NCBI GenBank assembly: GCA_964344565.1
Contig: CAYFNT010000013.1
Span: 28,100 to 92,099 of the forward strand
Direction of reading: 5' to 3'
Length of the DNA stretch: 64,000 nt
From: JACNKJ01 sp964344565
Lineage (GTDB): Bacteria; Krumholzibacteriota; Krumholzibacteriia; JACNKJ01
The translations under genes and the position numbers were made by a program. The first letter of the stretch is position 1, and each line of letters starts with the position of its first letter. The notes under the pieces were generated by a model. It was not told where the DNA came from and searched no databases. It saw only the letters and a list, made by a program, of their open reading frames with translations. Shown here piece after piece: positions 58,247 through 64,000 of the stretch.

Positions 58247-58689
58247 GCCGGAAACGGATCCTTTTCGTCTGCACCGGGAACACCTGTCGCAGTCCCATGG
58301 CCGAGGCGCTGGCCCGGTCCCTTTTGGAAGACCGGTCCCTGGAGTTCGCCTCCGCGGGTCTCTCCGCCGAGGAGGGTTCCCCGGCCAGCGAGCCGGCCCG
58401 CGCCGTCATGGCGCGCCGTGGACTGGATCTGGAATCCCATCGCGCACGTAGGGTGGGTGATGCTATCCTGGCCGAGGCCGCTCTGGTCCTGGCGATGGAA
58501 GCGAAACACCGCGATCGGCTCGCAGGATTTCCATCCTCCGAGGGCAAGGTGATGCTGCTCAGCGAGTGGGCGGGAACGCCCCCGCCGGGCCCCGGAGTCG
58601 ATGATCCCTACGGGAAGGGCGAGAGCGACTATGAATTGACGGCGGACCGCCTGGCCGAACTCATCGAAGCCGGCCTGCGCCGCCGCTGA
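58243..58689 (+). CDS. Low-molecular-weight protein tyrosine phosphatase
   Basis: This 148-residue protein has the CX5R phosphatase loop VCTGNTCRSPMAEAL at 9-23. The general acid is in DDPYGKGESDY and there is HRARRVGDAIL. It could act on phosphotyrosine or phosphoarginine (YwlE-type): the TGNTCRSP loop is shared by both. Its start overlaps the YrdC-like gene by 4 bases. Confidence 0.92.
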   Translation: MSRKRILFVCTGNTCRSPMAEALARSLLEDRSLEFASAGLSAEEGSPASEPARAVMARRGLDLESHRARRVGDAILAEAALVLAMEAKHRDRLAGFPSSEGKVMLLSEWAGTPPPGPGVDDPYGKGESDYELTADRLAELIEAGLRRR

Positions 58690-58724
58690 ACCCGGTTCGC
58701 CGGGAGCGCAAGAGGGAGGGCCCC

Positions 58725-59666
58725 ATGGCCGTCAAGAAGGCCGACAAGATCTGGATGAACGGCAAGTTCGTGGATTGGGACGACGCCAAGATTCACATCC
58801 TCAGCCATGTCATCCACTACGGCAGCAGCCTGTTCGAGGGCATCCGCGTCTACGACACTCCGCAGGGACCGGCGGTGTTCCGGCTCGACGAGCACACCAA
58901 GCGCCTGCTGGAGTCCGCCAAGATCTACCGCATGGACGTGCCCTACAGCTTCGAGGAGCTGCGCGAGGCCATGCTCGAGACCGTGAAGCTCAACAACCTG
59001 GACGAGTGCTATATCCGTCCGGTGGTCTATCGCGGCTACGGCAACGTGGGCGTGAATCCCGCGGGCAGCCCGGTGGACGTGGCCATCGCCGTCTGGGAGT
59101 GGGGCAAGTATCTCGGACCCGAGGCCCTGGAGCAGGGCGTGGACGTCTGCGTCGCCAGCTGGAACCGCATGGCCCCGAACACCATGCCCAACATGGCCAA
59201 GGCCGCCAGCAACTACATGAACAGCCAGCTCATCAAGATGGAAGCCATCACCAACGGCTACGTGGAGGGCATCGGCCTGGACGTGAACGGCTACGTGAGC
59301 GAGGGCAGCGGCGAGAACCTCTTCCTGGTGAAGGACAAGGTGGTCTACACCACGCCCATCGCCGGCTCGATCCTCGTGGGCATCACGCGAGGCACCATCA
59401 TCACCCTGCTGGGCGAGATGGGCTACGAGGTGCGCGAGGAGAGCATCCCCCGGGAACTGCTCTACATCGCCGACGAGGTCTTCTTCACGGGCAGCGCCTC
59501 GGAGGTCACGCCCATCCGGACCATCGACCGCATCCAGATCGGAAGCGGCTCCCGCGGTCCCATCGCCGAGAAGCTGCAGGATCGCTTCTTCGGCATGTTC
59601 AGCGGCAAGTACGAGGACAAGTACGGCTGGCTCACCAACGTCAAAGCCGCCACGGTGGCCCGCTGA
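58725..59666 (+). CDS. ilvE: Branched-chain amino acid aminotransferase
   Basis: This 313-residue fold-type IV PLP enzyme has IHILSHVIHYGSSLFEGIRVY, FRLDEHTKRLLESAKIY, CYIRPVVYRGYGNVGV, the PLP Lys in KAASNYMNSQLIKMEA, GYVEGIGLDVNGYVSEGSGENLF and EVFFTGSASEVTPI. It interconverts branched-chain amino acids and their keto acids. ATG 58725 follows GAGGG. The stop overlaps the rpiB start. Confidence 0.95.
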   Translation: MAVKKADKIWMNGKFVDWDDAKIHILSHVIHYGSSLFEGIRVYDTPQGPAVFRLDEHTKRLLESAKIYRMDVPYSFEELREAMLETVKLNNLDECYIRPVVYRGYGNVGVNPAGSPVDVAIAVWEWGKYLGPEALEQGVDVCVASWNRMAPNTMPNMAKAASNYMNSQLIKMEAITNGYVEGIGLDVNGYVSEGSGENLFLVKDKVVYTTPIAGSILVGITRGTIITLLGEMGYEVREESIPRELLYIADEVFFTGSASEVTPIRTIDRIQIGSGSRGPIAEKLQDRFFGMFSGKYEDKYGWLTNVKAATVAR

Positions 59667-60118
59667 TGCGTATCGCCCTGGGCACCGACCACCGCGGCTA
59701 TGCGCTCAAGGAGCTGCTCGTCCGCCATCTCCGCGAGGAGGGGCACGAGGTGCTCGATCTGGGAACGAGCGGCGAGGAACCGGCGGACTATCCTCTCTAC
59801 GCTTTCAGCGTGGGGGAGAAGGTGGCCGCCGGCGTGGCCGACCGGGGCATTCTGATCTGCGGCACGGGCATCGGCATGTCCATCGCCGCCAACAAGGTGG
59901 ACGGCGTTCGCGCGGCCCTGGTCTACGACGAGGACGCCGTGCGCCTGTCCCGCGAACACAACGATGCCAACGTGCTGGTGCTTCCGGGCAACTGGCTCAG
60001 CGAGGAGAAGTCCATCGCCTGGGTGGAAGAGTGGCTCGCCGTCGCCTTCGAGGGCGAGCGCCACCTGCGGCGGGTGGGCTTGATCGACGACTACGACCGC
60101 AGCCGACACAATGGCTGA
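59666..60118 (+). CDS. rpiB: Ribose-5-phosphate isomerase B
   Basis: This 150-residue protein has ALGTDHRGYALKELL, DLGTSGEEPADYP, the catalytic Cys in GILICGTGIGMSIAANKV, REHNDANVLVLPG and a C-terminal HLRRVGLIDDY. It interconverts ribose-5-phosphate and ribulose-5-phosphate. TGATG overlap with ilvE. A terminator follows. Confidence 0.95.
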   Translation: MRIALGTDHRGYALKELLVRHLREEGHEVLDLGTSGEEPADYPLYAFSVGEKVAAGVADRGILICGTGIGMSIAANKVDGVRAALVYDEDAVRLSREHNDANVLVLPGNWLSEEKSIAWVEEWLAVAFEGERHLRRVGLIDDYDRSRHNG

Positions 60119-60124
60119 GAACCG

Positions 60125-60148
60125 GCCCCGCTCCGGCGGGGCTTTTTT
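60125..60148 (+). terminator. Rho-independent terminator between rpiB and glyA
   Basis: A 7-base-pair stem GCCCCGC / GCGGGGC with a TCCG loop is followed by six T. The glyA ribosome site begins 2 bases after the T-run, so glyA must be transcribed by read-through or from a promoter upstream of the hairpin. Confidence 0.85.
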
Positions 60149-60160
60149 CGGAGGTATGAG

Positions 60161-60859
60161 GTGGAAGTGATTCGCCATCAGGATCCCGAGGTCTTCGAGA
60201 GCATGACCGGAGAGCTGGCCCGCCAGGAAGAGGGGCTCGAACTCATCGCCTCGGAGAATTTCGTCTCGCCGGCGGTCATGGCCGCCATGGGATCGGTGCT
60301 GACCAACAAGTACGCCGAGGGCTATCCCGGCAAGCGCTACTACGGCGGATGCATGCATGTGGACGAGGTCGAGCGCCTCGCCCGCAGCCGCGCCATCGAG
60401 CTCTTCGGCTGCGAGCGCGCCAACGTGCAGCCCCATTCGGGCACCCAGGCGAACATCACCGCCTACATGAGCTTCTGCGAGCCCGGCGACAAGATCATGG
60501 GCATGAACCTGGCCCACGGCGGACACCTGAGCCACGGACATCCCCTGAACTTCTCGGGCAAGTACTTCGAGGTGGTGCCCTACGGCGTGGCCGAGGACAC
60601 CGAGACCATCGACTACGAGGAGATGGCCGAGATCGCGCGGCGGGAGCGGCCCAAGCTCATCGTGGCCGGCGCCAGCGCCTATCCCCGGCACATCGACTTC
60701 GANNNNNNNNNNNNNNNNNNNNNNNNNNNNNNNNNNNNNNNNNNNNNNNNNNNNNNNNNNNNNNNNNNNNNNNNNNNNNNNNNNNNNNNNNNNNNNNNNN
60801 NNTTCCCGCTCTACGCGGACCAGTCCACGGCGGTCTTTCCGCAGCCGGTGAAGCTCTAA
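60161..60859 (+). CDS. glyA: Serine hydroxymethyltransferase, interrupted by an assembly gap
   Basis: The first 180 codons match GlyA: EEGLELIASENFVSPAVM, GSVLTNKYAEGYPGKRYYGG, RANVQPHSGTQANITAYMS, MNLAHGGHLSHGHPLN. Then 100 N follow. The frame resumes with FPLYADQSTAV, where FPLY is the usual GlyA end. The family is about 415-430 residues, so some 650-700 bases, including the PLP-lysine motif, are missing and the N-run is a placeholder. GTG 60161 has GGAGG 6 bases upstream. It makes glycine and methylene-THF from serine. Confidence 0.9.
   Translation: MEVIRHQDPEVFESMTGELARQEEGLELIASENFVSPAVMAAMGSVLTNKYAEGYPGKRYYGGCMHVDEVERLARSRAIELFGCERANVQPHSGTQANITAYMSFCEPGDKIMGMNLAHGGHLSHGHPLNFSGKYFEVVPYGVAEDTETIDYEEMAEIARRERPKLIVAGASAYPRHIDFXXXXXXXXXXXXXXXXXXXXXXXXXXXXXXXXXXFPLYADQSTAVFPQPVKL
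60703..60802. other. Scaffold gap of 100 N
   Basis: Exactly 100 undetermined bases lie inside glyA. The round number and the missing two-fifths or more of the protein show that the length is arbitrary. Confidence 0.98.
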
Positions 60860-60870
60860 GGGGTTTCGGG

Positions 60871-61353
60871 ATGAAGTGTCCCTTCTGCGGACATCTCGAG
60901 GACAGGGTGGTCGACTCGCGGAGCACCCGCGAGGGCGAGGCGGTTCGCCGCCGCCGGGAATGCCTCGGCTGCAACGCCCGCTTCACCACCTACGAGTATG
61001 TGGAACGGGCACCCATCACCGTGGTCAAGGCCGACGGCACCCGGGAATCCTATCAGCGCGAGAAGATGCTGGGAGGGCTTCTTCGGGCCTGCGAGAAACG
61101 ACACGTGGAGCGGGCGGCGCTGGAGCGTCTCATCGACGACGTGGAGCAGTCGGTGATCTACGCGGGCCTCGCCGGCGAGATCACCACCCAGCGCATCGGC
61201 GAGGAGATCATGGCCCGACTGCGCGAGGTCGACGAGGTGGCCTACGTGCGCTTCGCCTCGGTCTACCGCCGATTCACCGAACTCAGCCAGTTCGCGGACG
61301 AACTGGAGCGCCTCATCGAAAGGCGCGAGGACGAAAGGAAGGGCAACTCATGA
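60871..61353 (+). CDS. nrdR: Transcriptional repressor NrdR
   Basis: This 160-residue protein has the zinc ribbon CPFCGHLEDRVVDSRSTREGEAVRRRREC-type start with CLGC. The ATP-cone follows (ITVVKADGTRESYQREKMLGGLLRACEKR). It represses ribonucleotide reductase genes according to dNTP levels. ATG 60871 lies 11 bases after glyA. The stop overlaps the next lipoprotein gene by 4 bases. Confidence 0.96.
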   Translation: MKCPFCGHLEDRVVDSRSTREGEAVRRRRECLGCNARFTTYEYVERAPITVVKADGTRESYQREKMLGGLLRACEKRHVERAALERLIDDVEQSVIYAGLAGEITTQRIGEEIMARLREVDEVAYVRFASVYRRFTELSQFADELERLIERREDERKGNS

Positions 61354-62219
61354 TGGCACGATGGGGAACGGTTCTCCTGGTCGCCCTGCTGCTGGTCGGC
61401 TGCGGTCAGCCCAAGCAGAAGGTCGTCGTCGACAAGAATCTGCCGCCGGTGGACTTCGTCATCCAGCCGCCCGCCGAGAATCTGCAGTTCGGCGTGGAGG
61501 GTAGCCAGACCATCGAGGTCATGGGCACCAGCATGGAGAACTTCTTCCGCTTCGAGTGGAAGGCATCCCGCTGGAAGATGGAGGAGGACGGCTCCCGCAG
61601 CGCCGACGTACGATTCTCGAAGGTGCAGGCCACCGAACGCCGCGGACAAACCGCCACCCCCGAGGCCATCGCGAGCTTCGGTCGCCTCGAGAACTTCTCG
61701 ACCCGCTACAAGCTCACCGACGAGGGCTTCGAGCCCATCCAGGAGCCCGCCCGGGACGCCGAATTCATGCAGGCCTTCAGCGCGCTGAACCAGGGCCTGT
61801 CGGCCTTCGACTTCGAGCGTCCCGAGAAACCCATGCGCCCCGGCGACAGCTGGACCGTGACCATGGACAGCGAGGATCTCGGCCCCATGGCGCAGGCGGT
61901 CACCGACTCGACCATCCACCTGACCTATACGGGGAACATCAAGTACAAGAAGCGCGACTGCGCGCGGGTGGAGATCATCATGAACCTGCCCATGGACGGC
62001 GAGATCGAGCAGGGGCCGGCCAAGAGCCACGTGACCGGCAGTCTCGAGGCCGAGGCCACGGCGCTCTACGATCTGGAGAAGCGCTTCTACGTGCTGGTGA
62101 AGCAGAGCTCGACCATGAAGATCAAGGGACAGGACTACGACGAGGACGGCAAGCCCCTGGGCGGCGAGAAGAGCTTCGCCCAGAACGGCTTCTTCGAGAT
62201 CACCTACCTGGGCCGATAG
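61350..62219 (+). CDS. Putative lipoprotein of unknown function
   Basis: This 289-residue protein has a lipobox (VALLLVGCGQ). The rest is beta-rich with repeated alternating charged strands (FFRFEWKASRWKMEEDGSR, PGDSWTVTMDSEDLG, GSLEAEATALYDLEKRFYVL). The pattern PMRPGDSW, and a strand ending in a polar loop before K-x-K, recalls DUF6263-like lipoproteins, but I cannot name it firmly. It may sit in the outer membrane. ATG 61350 overlaps nrdR; tatC follows after 12 bases. Confidence 0.75.
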   Translation: MMARWGTVLLVALLLVGCGQPKQKVVVDKNLPPVDFVIQPPAENLQFGVEGSQTIEVMGTSMENFFRFEWKASRWKMEEDGSRSADVRFSKVQATERRGQTATPEAIASFGRLENFSTRYKLTDEGFEPIQEPARDAEFMQAFSALNQGLSAFDFERPEKPMRPGDSWTVTMDSEDLGPMAQAVTDSTIHLTYTGNIKYKKRDCARVEIIMNLPMDGEIEQGPAKSHVTGSLEAEATALYDLEKRFYVLVKQSSTMKIKGQDYDEDGKPLGGEKSFAQNGFFEITYLGR

Positions 62220-62231
62220 CGGAGCGGTCTC

Positions 62232-62957
62232 GTGAGCGGGAACGAACGCCTGGCGGACATGCCCTTCATGGAGCACCTGCGCGACCTGCGCGGGCTGATC
62301 ATCACGATCTTCGTGGTGCTCCTGGTGGGCACACTGGCCACCTGGTACTTCTCCGACGAGATCCTCGACATGATCAGCGGGCTTCTGCCCGAAGGCGAAG
62401 TCACGCACATCTTCTCGCCGCCGGAGACCTTCCTCATACGACTCAAGGTGAGCGCGGTCTGCGGGCTGATTCTGGGTATCCCCTTCGTGCTCTGGCGGCT
62501 CTGGTCCTTCATCGCGCCGGGGCTCTTCCGCAAGGAGCGCAAGCGACTGCTCACGGTCTTCACCAGTTCGGTGCTGCTCTTCTACGCGGGCACGATCTTC
62601 GCCTATCTCGTAATCATTCCCATCATGATAGGCTATTTCTTCGGGCTCCGGCCCGAGGAGAGCCAGATGACCGTGGGCATCAGTCAGCTCTTCGCGATCG
62701 TGGCCAAGCTCTCGGTGGCCTTCGGCGTGGTCTTCCAGTTGCCGCTGGTCATCCTGACCCTCAGTGCACTGGGCATGATCTCGCCCAAGTGGCTGCTGAA
62801 GCAGTGGCGCTGGGCGCTCATCATCATGCTGGTCTTCTCCTCGGTGCTCACGCCGCCGGATCTCGTCAGCCAGATCGCCATGACGGTGCCGCTGTTTCTG
62901 CTATTCATCGTCAGCGGGGTGATTTCCATCGTGTTCGAGCGGAAGAAGCGATCATAG
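62232..62957 (+). CDS. tatC: Sec-independent protein translocase TatC
   Basis: This 241-residue membrane protein has PFMEHLRDLRGLIITIFVVLL, FSPPETFLIRLKVSAVCG, PFVLWRLWSFIAPGLFRKERK, the six helices and STVLTPPD-like SSVLTPPDLVSQIAM. It forms the twin-arginine receptor in the inner membrane. No tatA or tatB is adjacent. It starts at GTG 62232, 12 bases after the lipoprotein. Confidence 0.96.
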   Translation: MSGNERLADMPFMEHLRDLRGLIITIFVVLLVGTLATWYFSDEILDMISGLLPEGEVTHIFSPPETFLIRLKVSAVCGLILGIPFVLWRLWSFIAPGLFRKERKRLLTVFTSSVLLFYAGTIFAYLVIIPIMIGYFFGLRPEESQMTVGISQLFAIVAKLSVAFGVVFQLPLVILTLSALGMISPKWLLKQWRWALIIMLVFSSVLTPPDLVSQIAMTVPLFLLFIVSGVISIVFERKKRS

Positions 62958-63025
62958 CGAGAGTCTCGGATGATGTGTTTGATCTGTAAAATAGTCTATG
63001 ATAGTGTGTGTATCGGAGGTGTGGT

Positions 63026-63580
63026 ATGAGATCATCGATCATTCTTGTCCTACTAGCCTTTCCCTTGATTGCATGTGTAACTGTAAACAACATTGAGGAT
63101 CGTGTCGCAAACTCAATTCCTGAAGATGCCAATGCAGTCCTGATCTTCTCGCCACTAAGTGTCAATGCTGCCTATGATGAGGCGTATCTGAAGCTTGCTA
63201 AAGCTGGTTATACAATCATTCAGGAACATAAGAACGACGGAGATCTGTTTGCGACATTTACCACGATGCCGAATTCAATCGGTCAAGGGACAATACTCGT
63301 TGTCAAAGCTCTGGTTGAACCAATTGCTGAAGGCAGTTCAATCGTTCTTCGTGGGAACTGGGGTCTGGATTCACAAACATCTGCTAGCATCGGCGCAGTA
63401 TCGACATCCATTTCGGGCGTAGCTACGACATATTCCCAATCAAGTGTGGTTGAACCTGCGGTTTGGAAAGGTGTGGGAAGACCCAAACTCGCATTCGCAG
63501 AACTAGTGAAGATCTCCGAAAGCCTGACATCCTTTGAAGTCCAGTTCATCGATACTCGACTCGATGTCTGGGAATATTGA
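63026..63580 (+). CDS. Small lipoprotein in an AT-rich patch
   Basis: This 184-residue protein starts at ATG 63026, 6 bases after GGAGG. It has a lipobox (LLAFPLIACVT). The body is a mixed alpha-beta domain (YDEAYLKLAKAGYTIIQEHKNDGDLFATFTT) unlike anything I can name. Codon use is clearly more AT-rich than in the rest of the window (many AAT, ATT, GAA, TCA codons), suggesting recent transfer. A TATGAT hexamer at 62997-63002 may be its -10. Confidence 0.75.
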   Translation: MRSSIILVLLAFPLIACVTVNNIEDRVANSIPEDANAVLIFSPLSVNAAYDEAYLKLAKAGYTIIQEHKNDGDLFATFTTMPNSIGQGTILVVKALVEPIAEGSSIVLRGNWGLDSQTSASIGAVSTSISGVATTYSQSSVVEPAVWKGVGRPKLAFAELVKISESLTSFEVQFIDTRLDVWEY

Positions 63581-63829
63581 GTCACTACACATTGTTCCCA
63601 TGGAATATGAGCTCGCTAATGCGGAAGTTCGGGACAGGGATCAACCTCGATGCTACCGTCCACCCGGGTGGACTCCTGATTTCCGGCGGCAAGAAACGTG
63701 CCGCCTTGTCGGCCTAAGTTGTTGTTTTTATTGTAATTAGCTCTTGATCCGTCAGGGGCATTTTGCTATATTGCTTCTACTCTCCCCGCTCTTCTCTCCT
63801 CCCGGAGAAGCCGACATCTGGAGTGGGAA
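63581..63829. other. Spacer between the AT-rich lipoprotein and the 13E12-like gene
   Basis: No gene is seen. The first half remains AT-rich like the lipoprotein gene. The right end carries the promoter at 63744-63772. Confidence 0.5.
63744..63772 (+). promoter_or_regulatory. Sigma-70 promoter of the 63830 gene
   Basis: TTGATC (63744-63749), 17 bases, and TATATT (63767-63772) preceded by TGC (extended -10). The leader would be about 50 bases. Confidence 0.6.
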
Positions 63830-64000
63830 ATGTCCTTACAACTTGATGCCAAGGCCGTCCACGAGCGTCTGCTCGCGGCCATTGACGCCCTCCGCAAGGC
63901 CGAGAGCGAAGCCGTCATTCTTTTCGCAGAAGTCCTGAAGCTGAAGCTCTATCGGAGCCTGGGCTACGCGAGCATTCACCTGTATGCCGAGCAGGCTCTG
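63830..64000 (+). CDS. N-terminus of an HNH / 13E12-repeat-type family protein (runs off the right edge)
   Basis: The first 57 codons are open to the window end: MSLQLDAKAVHERLLAAIDA, then a SEAVILFAEVLKLKLYRSLG stretch and YASIHLYAEQAL. It is the clear paralogue of the frameshifted gene at 10307 (shared LFAE...LYR-LGY-S---YA-EAL pattern). The family normally continues with a SWTKAR segment and a C-terminal HNH nuclease domain, which lie outside the window. GTGGG is only a weak ribosome site. Confidence 0.65.
   Translation, partial: MSLQLDAKAVHERLLAAIDALRKAESEAVILFAEVLKLKLYRSLGYASIHLYAEQAL

Overview
The window is GC-rich bacterial chromosome with dense protein-coding content, genetic code 11, many 1-4 base operon overlaps and good AGGAGG-type ribosome binding sites. 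Several secreted proteins end in the FlgD-like / type IX-sorting-like domain that opens with a YPNPFNP or WPNPFNP motif. Others carry lamin-tail, dockerin-like, gingipain (C25) or M30-like protease domains. Together with an IleS of the long, eukaryote-like type this suggests an uncultured member of the FCB group (Krumholzibacteriota, Eisenbacteria or a relative). That placement is inferred from protein style, not from a marker tree. A run of 100 N at 60703-60802 shows the sequence is a scaffold, probably from a metagenome.

Layout. 1-10190: secreted and envelope genes (a partial signal-peptide protein, a DNGDG-repeat protein, an M30-like protease, a CYTH-like protein, a Na/Pi cotransporter with an extracytoplasmic N-terminus, a Ppx/GppA phosphatase, a lamin-tail protein) and a NYN-LOTUS RNA-binding protein. 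10300-10910: a frameshifted HNH-family remnant. 11039-15939: YceI, a FetAB-like transporter and two GT39-like membrane glycosyltransferases. 15936-22010: a complete suf operon (Rrf2 regulator, sufB, C, D, S, U, DUF59 protein), read leftward, with two copies of a candidate operator upstream. 22237-27898: a beta-helix lipoprotein, a VOC protein, a HutH-like ammonia-lyase with an unusual MIO tripeptide, Lgt and citrate synthase. 28055-29180: an isolated rplC and a nested inverted-repeat element.

29180-40850: an alpha/beta hydrolase diverging from tdk-yggS, followed by a long housekeeping run (inactive PNP homologue, ileS, lspA, rluD, a STAS/anti-sigma pair, ruvX, mltG) ending at tRNA-Val. 40918-48263: a secretome locus with a dockerin-like protein, three tandem paralogous secreted proteins sharing an unusual C-terminal tail, and a 1,350-residue gingipain-like protein. 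48263-55734: murQ, then an OTCase-fold protein lacking its catalytic motifs, carbamate kinase and a four-gene BMP-type nucleoside ABC transporter. 55849-62957: purD-purE-tsaC-like-LMW phosphatase, ilvE, rpiB, glyA (broken by the gap), nrdR, a lipoprotein and tatC. 62958-64000: an AT-richer patch with a lipoprotein, then the start of an intact paralogue of the 10307 remnant.

The most distinctive signals are: (1) a short C-terminal tail (Glu-Glu, a Trp-Ser, a basic residue and a final Leu/Met-Phe) shared by the three tandem paralogues and by the unrelated-looking 281-853 protein, possibly a sorting or anchoring signal; (2) 7-base tandem repeats that begin at stop codons and sit as inverted arms around terminators in convergent spacers; (3) two enzyme-fold proteins (PNP-like and OTCase-like) that keep the fold-defining segments but lack the active-site residues, each first in a conserved-looking operon; (4) a HutH with Ala-Cys-Gly instead of Ala-Ser-Gly. 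All assignments are from reading the sequence; no database search was run.
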